In this document: positions 54,070 to 61,811 of the stretch, piece after piece
Layout: every line of letters begins with the position of its first letter
Position numbering within the stretch: position 1 is the first letter of the stretch
Origin: CAINVV01 sp963663005
Lineage (GTDB): Bacteria > Bacteroidota > Bacteroidia > Bacteroidales > Prolixibacteraceae
NCBI GenBank assembly: GCA_963663005.2
Contig: CAXXHH010000015.1
Coordinates: 124,001 to 188,000, forward strand
Length of the DNA stretch: 64,000 nucleotides
Direction: 5' to 3'
Made by a program: the position numbers and the translations under genes
The notes under the pieces: model-generated
What the model was told of the DNA's origin: nothing
The model's input: only the letters and a program-made list of their open reading frames with translations
The model's database searches: none

Positions 54070-54615
54070 ATGCTACGAGACAATTTTACCAGAATCCCAA
54101 ATATCCTATTTGATAAACTTCTTAGAGAATTAAACAACTCTGAGCTCAAAATCCTTTTGGTCATTATCCGGCAAACTTACGGCTGGATTGATATAAAAAC
54201 AGAAATGAGAAAGGAAAGAGATCGGATTACACACAGCCAGTTTATTTTAAAAACTGGCCTTTCGAGACGAATAATATCACTAACGATAAAGTCACTTTCT
54301 CTAAAGAACCTAATTGAAATAACTGACAGTACCGGCAATTCTTTAAATAATGGGAGCGATAGAAAGGGACAATACCGAATTTATTATTCTTCCCGTTTAG
54401 TACCCCTTCAATCATTACATATCTTAAACAATACCGGTGCAAATAATGACACCGACATGTGCAAAAAGCGACATGAACATGTGCAAAAAGTGATACATAA
54501 CAAAAGAAAATATTACAAAAGAAACTTATCAAAAGAAAATGTTCCTGATTACAAACACATTGGTGAAGTAATTGAGAAGATAAGGTCGAAATGGGAACCC
54601 AAATTAAAAGAATGA
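54070..54615 (+). CDS. Replication-protein-like HTH (phage O/RepA N-terminal type)
   Basis: The 181-aa protein shows the replisome organiser-type N-terminal winged helix: FTRIPNILFDKLLRELNNSELKI-like (here F-T-R-I-P-N then NNSELKILLVIIRQTYGW), SQFILKTGLSRRIISLTIKSL, KNLIEI and YRIYYSS. Such proteins bind phage or plasmid origins. Length is short for the family and the C-terminus is basic (KRKYYKRN). It starts the plus-strand run and is divergent from the small gene of recombinase 2, as in a small mobile element with its own replication. Confidence 0.7.
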   Translation: MLRDNFTRIPNILFDKLLRELNNSELKILLVIIRQTYGWIDIKTEMRKERDRITHSQFILKTGLSRRIISLTIKSLSLKNLIEITDSTGNSLNNGSDRKGQYRIYYSSRLVPLQSLHILNNTGANNDTDMCKKRHEHVQKVIHNKRKYYKRNLSKENVPDYKHIGEVIEKIRSKWEPKLKE

Positions 54616-54781
54616 TATACGATTTATCGGAATTTTAAGAATCCCGATAAATCTACAATAACTTTTATTTGAGTACCCCATTTTTGACACATTGTCAAAA
54701 AGTCAGTACTGTTTTCCTTTTAGATTTTTTATAAAATGGTATTAAGCAATTTTAATATAACTAATTGCAATAAAAATCATT

Positions 54782-55114
54782 ATGCGAAATTTATTAAGAA
54801 CATATCGTAAGAAAACAGAATTATCAATCGAAGATGTTTCTCGACTTTTAAGTATGCCAGACAGCTCAACACTCTCAAGGTGCGAAAGGGGCTACCGAAA
54901 ACCAAATCTTGAAATAATATTCACTTATCATATTCTTTTCGAAGTTTCCGTTGAAAAACTTTTCGAAAATGAAATGAAATTCACTTATGCGAGAATTGCC
55001 TTAAATATAGAGCCCTTAATAGAGGACTTAAAGAAGCAAGATATTAATAAAAAGGTCGAAGCTAAAATTGTGTTCTTGAATTCATTAAAAGATTTAATTG
55101 ATAAAAAATTATGA
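54782..55114 (+). CDS. XRE-family HTH regulator
   Basis: The 110-aa protein has an XRE HTH at 1-65 (LLRTYRKKTELSIEDVSRLL, STLSRCERGYRKPNLEII) and a short helical C-terminal domain. It overlaps the RuvC-like gene by 4 bp (ATGA), so both are made together. It may be the repressor of the inner element. Confidence 0.8.
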   Translation: MRNLLRTYRKKTELSIEDVSRLLSMPDSSTLSRCERGYRKPNLEIIFTYHILFEVSVEKLFENEMKFTYARIALNIEPLIEDLKKQDINKKVEAKIVFLNSLKDLIDKKL

Positions 55115-55590
55115 ATGAAGAAGGAATGATCGCTATTTATCCAAATACTTTAGGATTTGGGTACGTTGTATTAAATGACAAAGGGGAGATTCTTGATTAT
55201 GCCATGGTTTCAATCCGTCCTGTCAGAAATGACAAGTGTCTGGATCGGATTCATGAGATGATCTTATATTATCAACCTAAAATACTGATTTTGGAGGATT
55301 ATAAGAAATCCAATAAATCTGAGAGAGTAAGGAAGCTTCTTAAGAATATCAATGATTATGGACAAGATAGTATAAGAATTTTCAAGTATTCCAGGGTACA
55401 AATCCGGGATACATTCGAAATTTTCGGGGCAAAAAATAAATATGAGGTGTCAAAGAAGATTTCCGAAGCTTATCCCCAGCTGAAGAGCAAATTGCCTGAA
55501 AAAAGAAAGTCCTGGGAACCAGAAAATTATTATCAAGGAATTTTTGATGCTATGGCTTTAATTCTTACACATAATTATCTAAATGATTAG
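55111..55590 (+). CDS. RuvC-like RNase H-fold protein with changed first catalytic residue
   Basis: The 159-aa protein resembles crossover-junction endonuclease RuvC: MIAIYPNTLGFGYVVLNDKG (RuvC has I-D-P-G here), KILILEDYKKSNKS with Glu, and YYQGIFDAMALILTHNY with the last acidic residue. The first Asp is replaced by Tyr in IAIYPN, so activity may be lost or the metal site may differ. It is coupled to the XRE gene. Similar RuvC-like proteins occur in phages and integrative elements. Confidence 0.65.
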   Translation: MNEEGMIAIYPNTLGFGYVVLNDKGEILDYAMVSIRPVRNDKCLDRIHEMILYYQPKILILEDYKKSNKSERVRKLLKNINDYGQDSIRIFKYSRVQIRDTFEIFGAKNKYEVSKKISEAYPQLKSKLPEKRKSWEPENYYQGIFDAMALILTHNYLND

Positions 55591-56096
55591 TATTTACCAG
55601 ATATAAAATTAAGAAATAGATAAATGATTAGCACAAATGGAGCAATTTTGTGATGGCCAAAATATAATACAACATCGTCCATTCAATATTTCAGAGTTAT
55701 CGTTTCAATTATGAGCCCCTTTAACAGATTTCACACACTCTAGAATGGAGTTTCTGGCGTTGGTAATGCACCTGTTCAGATTAAGGAAGAACCTGTTTCA
55801 GTTAACGAGCATTTTACAATTGACATGCATTGTGCTACCATACAAAATGTGATAGTCCTTTAAAATTTTTGATATAACATCTCATCTATTTAATAGAAAC
55901 AAAATTTATAAGGTCAACCTGAAGAAGCAATTTCATTAGACAAAATACCTTACTCAGCTTGTTCCTATATAGATATCTACTTCACCACTATTTCTAATAT
56001 TAAGATTTGTTTAATAATTTTTTGATTGTTCTGAGGGTCCTTAAAGACTTTTTGAACAGTTAACAAATATTTTATAAATCTTTTAATATTTTAAAA
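55591..56096. other. Gap with a possible ORF remnant
   Basis: No full gene. A 37-codon frame ending about 55863 (QIKEEPVSVNEHFTIDMHC) reads like a piece of protein but has no start and no partner frame that I can name. The last 100 bases before 56097 are AT-rich. Confidence 0.35.
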
Positions 56097-56546
56097 ATGA
56101 TAGTAGATGTAATTAATGATGATATGCTTACTGCATCATCACACAAATATGTTGCTTTTGGTATAAATACAGAAGGCGTTCTCCGTGGTGAATTTGCGCG
56201 GGAAATTTGTAATAACTATGCCTTAGGATTTTCGGTCACTGGGAAAAGAGAACTTGGTGAGATTATAATTATCCAAACTGGTTTAACTAAATATTATGGC
56301 ATAGTTTGTTATTCACTTGAAAATGGATGGAATGATTCACCTAAAATACTGGCAGATTGTCTTAATAGAATTGAAACTTTAGAAAAGGAAAAAATCGCAG
56401 TATATATAATGGATTCAGAGTTTTTTACACAAATGGCCGATGCTAATCTTAATGAAATCATTAAGGCAATTCATTTATCCCAGAAACAGTGTGTAGTCTA
56501 TTGTTATATTTATAGCAAAAAGGAAATTTTGGATGGAATTGAATGA
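56097..56546 (+). CDS. Unknown protein, possibly macrodomain-like
   Basis: The 149-aa product has alternating beta/alpha pattern: KYVAFGINTEGVLRGEFARE, GEIIIIQTGLTKYYGIVCY, WNDSPKILADCLNRIETL and IAVYIMDSEFFTQMADANL. The G-I-N-x-E-G...G-x-x-A-R-E opening followed by Y-x-I-V-C-Y is vaguely like TARG1-type macrodomains (H-C-I-S...G-x-G-I-A), but the key Gly-rich loop is weak. It is convergent with the phosphorylase operon. Function not assigned. Confidence 0.5.
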   Translation: MIVDVINDDMLTASSHKYVAFGINTEGVLRGEFAREICNNYALGFSVTGKRELGEIIIIQTGLTKYYGIVCYSLENGWNDSPKILADCLNRIETLEKEKIAVYIMDSEFFTQMADANLNEIIKAIHLSQKQCVVYCYIYSKKEILDGIE

Positions 56547-56712
56547 AGAGTAAAAATTTAAGACAATTAAAGAGATTTGGAATTCCAAGTCTCTTTTTCA
56601 TTTCAATTCATTACCCACCAATTAAATATCTCGATAGTCAATTATTAGTAGGTTATGCCCCCTGGTTCTTACCTCAAATATCTGTCAAAACAACTAAACC
56701 AATTTTTGAATC

Positions 56713-58065
56713 TCATTTACTCGTAGACTGCTGATTATAAGTTTTAAAAATCAACCAAAATGTAAATGCAGCAGCAGTATCTGATGCGAAATGTTTCATG
56801 TCCTCAGGTCGTCTATCTTCTACTATTTTACTTTTGTCCGTTTGCTCAATTATATCAGAAATTCCTCTTACAACTCCAAATTGAATATTTTGATTTTTTC
56901 CTCCTTGTCTTGTTACTGCTTTGGCAAATCCAAATCCCTCCATCTCAACAGCAGAGGTGTCATCATAATGTTTAGTTAAAATCCGGCCTATTTCAGAATC
57001 GTAATGTTCAATAAGTTGTTCCCCAGATGCAATTACACCAAATTTAGCATTACTATCTTTATACCAGGTTTTCTTTATCAACTTTTTCCAATCGTCTTTT
57101 CTGCGTTCCTTTTTTGCAATTTCATATATTTTATATGTAGAGGTCACTAAATCAGGTCTTGCACGAAATGAATCTTTCCCAGACTTGCCCCCTTCATATG
57201 AAAATATTTTTATTGGAAAAATTACATCACCGAGAGAAAAATCGTTTGGTTTTCTTGATCCCGCAATTCCCACAAATAGAATTAAACTTGGACTAAAGTA
57301 CTGGATAGCTCTTTCAGTTTCCTGAGATGCAATTGTGTTTCCTACTCCACATTCTCGGATGATAACTCTTGCTATTTTTCTTTCGTTAAACTCAAATATG
57401 CCTTCTTCATACGTTGTATCCTCCTTATCAGCTTCCGCCACTTCTATTAAATTATTTCTAACTGCCAAATATTCTTCTGGCAGAGCAGTTAAAATAGCTA
57501 CAACTGGCATATTTCTCGTTCGAATTTCATCCCGATCATATACTTGAGTATCTTTCCTTTCTGAGGTTATAGTAGTTTTTATTTCCTTTCTTTTACATAC
57601 GTCCTTGATTACAGAATGGGGAGTATGTAAAGAACGTTCTATAATAAACCCCCTACTTATCAAATATTTTTTAAATATGTCTTTCTTGCGATAGCTATTT
57701 TCATTATTAGAACTACCATAATGTGTTATGATTGCTTCAATCTGCTCTTCATTTAAAATTTCTCTATATTTAACTAGAAAATTATACGATTTACTAAGAA
57801 TGAGGTTCATTGAAGTCTCTGCCCCTTTATTTGAATCAAATAAAAGTTGAACACATACCTTTAATAATACTTTATGGAAATGAACAGGATCTTTAATGTA
57901 TTCATATAATTTGCTTATTTCATCATCAATAAATTGTTCCGGCTTATATTTTTCGAATTCTTCTCCATATTTTTCATTACTATCATTATAATAATAATCA
58001 AGAAAGATAAATCCCCAAATATCACTTTCTAAATTTTCTTTTATATATACAATCCAATCTTTCAT
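56713..58065 (-). CDS. Nucleoside-phosphorylase-domain protein with N-terminal helical (effector-associated-like) domain
   Basis: Residues 1-150 of the 450-aa protein are helical with no name I can give. Residues 180-445 are a PNP_UDP_1 domain: VVAILTALPEEYLAVRNNL, VGNTIASQETERAI, LILFVGIAGSRKPNDFSLGD, AVEMEGFGFAKA and GVVRGISDI. The domain cleaves nucleosides or related N-glycosidic bonds and is used as effector or sensor in conflict systems. It is the last gene of a four-gene operon, overlapping the PRTase-like gene by 4 bp. Confidence 0.82.
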   Translation of the reverse strand: MKDWIVYIKENLESDIWGFIFLDYYYNDSNEKYGEEFEKYKPEQFIDDEISKLYEYIKDPVHFHKVLLKVCVQLLFDSNKGAETSMNLILSKSYNFLVKYREILNEEQIEAIITHYGSSNNENSYRKKDIFKKYLISRGFIIERSLHTPHSVIKDVCKRKEIKTTITSERKDTQVYDRDEIRTRNMPVVAILTALPEEYLAVRNNLIEVAEADKEDTTYEEGIFEFNERKIARVIIRECGVGNTIASQETERAIQYFSPSLILFVGIAGSRKPNDFSLGDVIFPIKIFSYEGGKSGKDSFRARPDLVTSTYKIYEIAKKERRKDDWKKLIKKTWYKDSNAKFGVIASGEQLIEHYDSEIGRILTKHYDDTSAVEMEGFGFAKAVTRQGGKNQNIQFGVVRGISDIIEQTDKSKIVEDRRPEDMKHFASDTAAAFTFWLIFKTYNQQSTSK

Positions 58066-59804
58066 GTAATAGTCTTTTTACAAAAACAAACATTAAACTT
58101 GGTGGGTCTTACAGGCCAATCGTAAAGAGAGAGTAAGTGAAAATCATCTATAAACATTCTGGTAGAAATCGGATCTGCCCTATTTATAAAAAGTGCAATA
58201 GATAATAAAGTTAAGTTGTATTTCTTGCAAATTGAATTTAATGCCGAAAGTGTTTTAAAATTATGTGCTGCTTGATCAATAATTAGCACATTGTTCTTTG
58301 ATTCCCATTCCTTAAGATCTTCACCTAAATTCGCTTTTAACTTTTCAAAAAGGTCTTCGACTTGGTCCCCCGGATTATCAGCAGATATAGAACCAAGAAA
58401 CCCGCGCTCAATTTCTATTTTAAATTCTTTTTTAATTTTTAGAATTTCTAAAAAATCTCTAATCAAAGGTGCTAATTCCTTATCCGTGGTGTATAATGCT
58501 TTATGAATCCACGAAGAAAATACCCCCTCTTTTTTTGCTAAATTTATCAACCTATTTGCAATTGTGTATGAATATTTTTCGAAAAGACCCTCACATATAA
58601 TCCTGAAATCAAAATGATTCAATGTCCTGGATGAAGGATAATGTTCAATGCTATAGTATGCCGGAGAAAGCTTAACAAATTCCCAGAAAGTATAAGTATC
58701 AAACTCAAAAATGGATTTCCTAATACAATTGAAATTAGAACTTGTTAAAATAATTGAATCATGATTACAATATGCACATTCTTGTTTCTTTGCGTTGAAT
58801 TCAGAAAAATCTGATTCTATTAACCAATCTTTATTATTAGGGATATAATTTTTAAATTTAGAAATCCCCAAAACCTTAATTTTATTTATTGAGTAATTCT
58901 TTTTGAGTTTTTTTATTAGAGAATCAATTTTATATGAGGCTGATAAGAAATCAGTTAAAATGAGTAAATTAGAAATATCTTTAGATTGTTTTCTCTGTTT
59001 TGGATTGAATAGTTCAATTTCCTCGCTTAGGATATATTTTGCTAATTCTTCTACACCACTTTCCGCAATACATATTGGCAGTATCGCTATTTTATCACCA
59101 TCGAAGAACGACTTAATGTAGTTCTTAAAATTAGGAAGAAAATTTTCTATTTCTAAACATTTAATTATTGATAAAACACCATTGGAATGAAAATCTATGT
59201 CACTAAATTCAATATGAAAATGACCATATAGATATCTGATATTTTCAAGAATTATTTTCTTAATAAATTCTAAATCAAATGTATTTTTATTTAATATCGC
59301 ATCAGACGAATGTACCTCTAAAAAAGGCAAAATTGGAAATTGCAAATTCGTTTGAAGGTTTCCCTTTTCTAATACTTCAATTTTATTCGCTTTATTAATT
59401 GCTAACAGCACTATTTTATTTTCCTTACAAAACTCGAGCAAAAATGTTGAAACGGATTGTAAATTAATTATTCTACTTGAATAACCTAATATAATAATAG
59501 AATTCAAGTATTTATAATTTTGCCTTATAACGACAAATAGAAAATTAAATAACTTGTCTAATGCAGAAGGACTAAAATTATTATATATATCTATAACAAT
59601 ATTCTCGACGACAAATTCACCATTATTATCAATAACTGTTTTAAATTCCTCATATAAATCTTTATCAATCTCAAGATCTATACCTTTTCTCTTTAATTTT
59701 TTTGAATCAACTATATAGAGGATGGGAAGTATCTCATCTTCTGGTATAAAGGAATTTTTTCCATTTGGATTTTTGAACCGAAAAATGCAACTTTCATTTG
59801 TCAT
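58062..59804 (-). CDS. Large phosphoribosyltransferase-like protein
   Basis: The 580-aa protein contains ISNLLILTDFLSASYKIDSL (about 280-300) and VLIIDQAAHNFKTLSALNSI (about 535-555), each resembling a PRTase PRPP-loop (hydrophobic strand, two acidic residues, T/S, then helix). A Cys pair lies in ECAYCNHD (about 352-359). The N-terminal 200 residues are alpha/beta of unknown type. The assignment is supported by the neighbour resembling OMP decarboxylase. It could be an orotate PRTase-like or regulatory protein. It sits between the STAS-HATPase and the phosphorylase genes. Confidence 0.55.
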   Translation of the reverse strand: MTNESCIFRFKNPNGKNSFIPEDEILPILYIVDSKKLKRKGIDLEIDKDLYEEFKTVIDNNGEFVVENIVIDIYNNFSPSALDKLFNFLFVVIRQNYKYLNSIIILGYSSRIINLQSVSTFLLEFCKENKIVLLAINKANKIEVLEKGNLQTNLQFPILPFLEVHSSDAILNKNTFDLEFIKKIILENIRYLYGHFHIEFSDIDFHSNGVLSIIKCLEIENFLPNFKNYIKSFFDGDKIAILPICIAESGVEELAKYILSEEIELFNPKQRKQSKDISNLLILTDFLSASYKIDSLIKKLKKNYSINKIKVLGISKFKNYIPNNKDWLIESDFSEFNAKKQECAYCNHDSIILTSSNFNCIRKSIFEFDTYTFWEFVKLSPAYYSIEHYPSSRTLNHFDFRIICEGLFEKYSYTIANRLINLAKKEGVFSSWIHKALYTTDKELAPLIRDFLEILKIKKEFKIEIERGFLGSISADNPGDQVEDLFEKLKANLGEDLKEWESKNNVLIIDQAAHNFKTLSALNSICKKYNLTLLSIALFINRADPISTRMFIDDFHLLSLYDWPVRPTKFNVCFCKKTIT

Positions 59805-59810
59805 TAAAAA

Positions 59811-60884
59811 TCATCTAATTCTTGGAAGTATTATGGTTATTAAGGTTCCTGGGGATTGCAATAAATGATCAATAGAATCAATTATTTCTTTATTATCGAT
59901 GCATTCGAAACCTACCCAAGCTCTTCCTGATCTGATTCTAAGCTTCCCTTTGTGCTTAAAAACAAAATCTTTTAAATAAAATAGACCGTCTCCTTTTCTA
60001 CCAATTGCACCTTGATTTTCATGAGTTGATTGATCAATTAATAAAGAATCAATTATCATCTCTGATTTTGTAAAATAGTTCAATAAAAAAGAATCGACTT
60101 CATCTGAATAATCTTTTCCTGCAAGAAGATCTTTTTTCTTGTTAAAGGTTTCTCTAAGTGATGTTGGAATACCCTTGCCATTATCACAAATTGCTAAAAT
60201 TAAATTCTTTTCATCTGACTTTATGGCAACATTTGTAAATGTATTTTCTCCATGGACAAATGAATTTATTAATCCTTCTTCGACCACAGTATTAACAAAT
60301 CTAGATGTATCATCGTCATTCCAAGCACAGTAATTTCTAATTGCTGCCCATGCAGCCCCTGCAAAATTTTCCTTATATTCTGATATGCCTTTAGAGTAAT
60401 TATCGTTATTTATTGTCTCTATTTCAAGTAATCTATTGGGTAATGGATATTTAGTTCCATAATCATCTGTAATTGTCCGTCTTTCTGTTGGTGTAGCTCT
60501 ATAATTAGACTTTATTGTATTAATATATTTTAATTGACTTATTTCTAATAAATTAACAGGTGAATCGACACACTCTTTTAACGCGTCAAAGAACTTCCAA
60601 GTTATTAAGTAGTCCCATACCAATCTCCCACTATGAGTTTCCGGATCAGGTAAAATTATTTTAATATCATTTCCACGTGTTTTAAGTCTGTTCAAGAATG
60701 AGATAAACCAAAGAACTGCATCTAGTTCTATCCAAATGATCAGAGATAAATCAATAATTATAAAAGTCTTTATTGGTTCATAATCAAGTACATTTTTTAT
60801 AATTTCATCTAAATGTTTTTGCTTTAGTTCTTTATCAACGGCGATAACAACTTGAGTTTTTTCCATTACACTAATATCAAACAT
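59811..60884 (-). CDS. STAS-like domain fused to HATPase domain
   Basis: The 357-aa protein (or 351 aa from the inner ATG at 60866, MEKTQVVIAVD) begins with a STAS-like segment (TFIIIDLSLIIWIELDAVLWFI, about 40-60). It continues to a GHKL ATPase: NTVVEEGLINSFVHGEN (N box with E and N), LAICDNGKGIPTSLRE (D-N-G-x-G), and GRKGDGLFYLKDFVFKH (G2). There is no kinase dimerisation domain, so it looks like an anti-sigma-type switch. It lies between the OMPDC-like and PRTase-like genes with 5- and 6-base gaps. The same two domains are split in the pair at 50251-51300. Confidence 0.8.
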   Translation of the reverse strand: MFDISVMEKTQVVIAVDKELKQKHLDEIIKNVLDYEPIKTFIIIDLSLIIWIELDAVLWFISFLNRLKTRGNDIKIILPDPETHSGRLVWDYLITWKFFDALKECVDSPVNLLEISQLKYINTIKSNYRATPTERRTITDDYGTKYPLPNRLLEIETINNDNYSKGISEYKENFAGAAWAAIRNYCAWNDDDTSRFVNTVVEEGLINSFVHGENTFTNVAIKSDEKNLILAICDNGKGIPTSLRETFNKKKDLLAGKDYSDEVDSFLLNYFTKSEMIIDSLLIDQSTHENQGAIGRKGDGLFYLKDFVFKHKGKLRIRSGRAWVGFECIDNKEIIDSIDHLLQSPGTLITIILPRIR

Positions 60885-60889
60885 GGTAT

Positions 60890-61597
60890 TTATAGCTGGG
60901 AGATTAAATTTAATACAGTGTTTTTTATATCTTTTGATTCATAAATTGCACGACCAACAATTGCATGCCAATTATCACCTGCAGCAATTGCAGCCTCTGA
61001 AATGCTACCACCCTGGGAAATAAAGCCTGGTGAATAAAAGATTGGGGAGACACCTAAGTTTATTAATATATTCCTAATTTTTATTATTACATCAGGTTTA
61101 TTACCTGGCACTACAAAATCGTTTATGCCATTTTGAGCAGAAATTGTATACATTTTTTCTGGAGCATCATCATTAATATAACCACCATCCGATGCCATAA
61201 AACCTTTATGTGTCATATAGCCTCCTCCAATAATTGGTAAACCTACTTCCTTCGCATAATTAATCCATGCTAATTGTGTAACTGGTCCAGATAAAGGGAA
61301 AATAATTAATGCGTCTATCCCAGATTTTTTTAACACATTTATAAAGTCTCTACCTGTATCAGGAATATCTGTACCGGCTTTTTGATGATCATAGATTAGA
61401 GGTTTATCAGTGTATTTTCTCGCAACCTTTACAATTTTTGGTATGCTATATTTAAGGCCGAGGACAGCACTTATTTTGTAAGCACCAATTTTAGTTATTT
61501 GGTGTGTTTCCCTAACAATCTCTTCAAAACGAGATAAATCAACCACATCACAAGCAGGAATTATGCTTTGTGTAGCATTTATGATATGTCCCCCCAT
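60890..61597 (-). CDS. Orotidine-5'-phosphate decarboxylase/HUMPS-like TIM barrel protein
   Basis: The 235-aa protein has the OMPDC/HUMPS active-site motif in PLIYDHQKAGTDIPDTG (about 85-101, D..K...D-I-P), ALIIFPLSGPVTQLAWINYA, YMTHKGFMASDGGY, and the phosphate-loop region VSPIFYSPGFISQGGS followed by GDNWHAIVGRAIYESKD. Spacing of the acidic/Lys residues differs from standard PyrF (D-x-K-x-x-D), so substrate may differ. It is the first gene of the operon with STAS-HATPase, PRTase-like and phosphorylase genes. OMPDC and PRTase together are the last two steps of UMP synthesis. Confidence 0.75.
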   Translation of the reverse strand: MGGHIINATQSIIPACDVVDLSRFEEIVRETHQITKIGAYKISAVLGLKYSIPKIVKVARKYTDKPLIYDHQKAGTDIPDTGRDFINVLKKSGIDALIIFPLSGPVTQLAWINYAKEVGLPIIGGGYMTHKGFMASDGGYINDDAPEKMYTISAQNGINDFVVPGNKPDVIIKIRNILINLGVSPIFYSPGFISQGGSISEAAIAAGDNWHAIVGRAIYESKDIKNTVLNLISQL

Positions 61598-61740
61598 CTT
61601 CTCTTTTATTTTAAGTCGCCATAAATATAAAATAAGTTTTTCATATTTTTTACTTATTTAAAACTATTTAATTCATTTTAACAAATCTTACATTTGGTGG
61701 AACAGGTGACAATATTTCGGCAAGTCTTTTATATTATATA

Positions 61741-61791
61741 TACAAAAATCAATACAACACACCATTGTTTCATTGATTTTTTGTATCTTTG
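61741..61791 (+). promoter_or_regulatory. Promoter and dyad in front of recombinase 1
   Basis: TATCTTTG (61784-61791) fits TAnnTTTG and lies 21 bases before the start codon at 61812. The inverted repeat TACAAAAATCAAT (61741-61753) / ATTGATTTTTTGTA (61772-61785) overlaps it, so a repressor could block the promoter. Confidence 0.6.
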
Positions 61792-61811
61792 AACAATCAA
61801 ACTCAAGCAAT

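Noticed and set aside
56543..56734. 63-codon plus-strand ORF coupled by ATGA to the 149-aa gene
   Set aside because: The sequence is not like any family I know and its end overlaps the phosphorylase gene from the other strand. Possibly a decayed extension; not strong enough to list.
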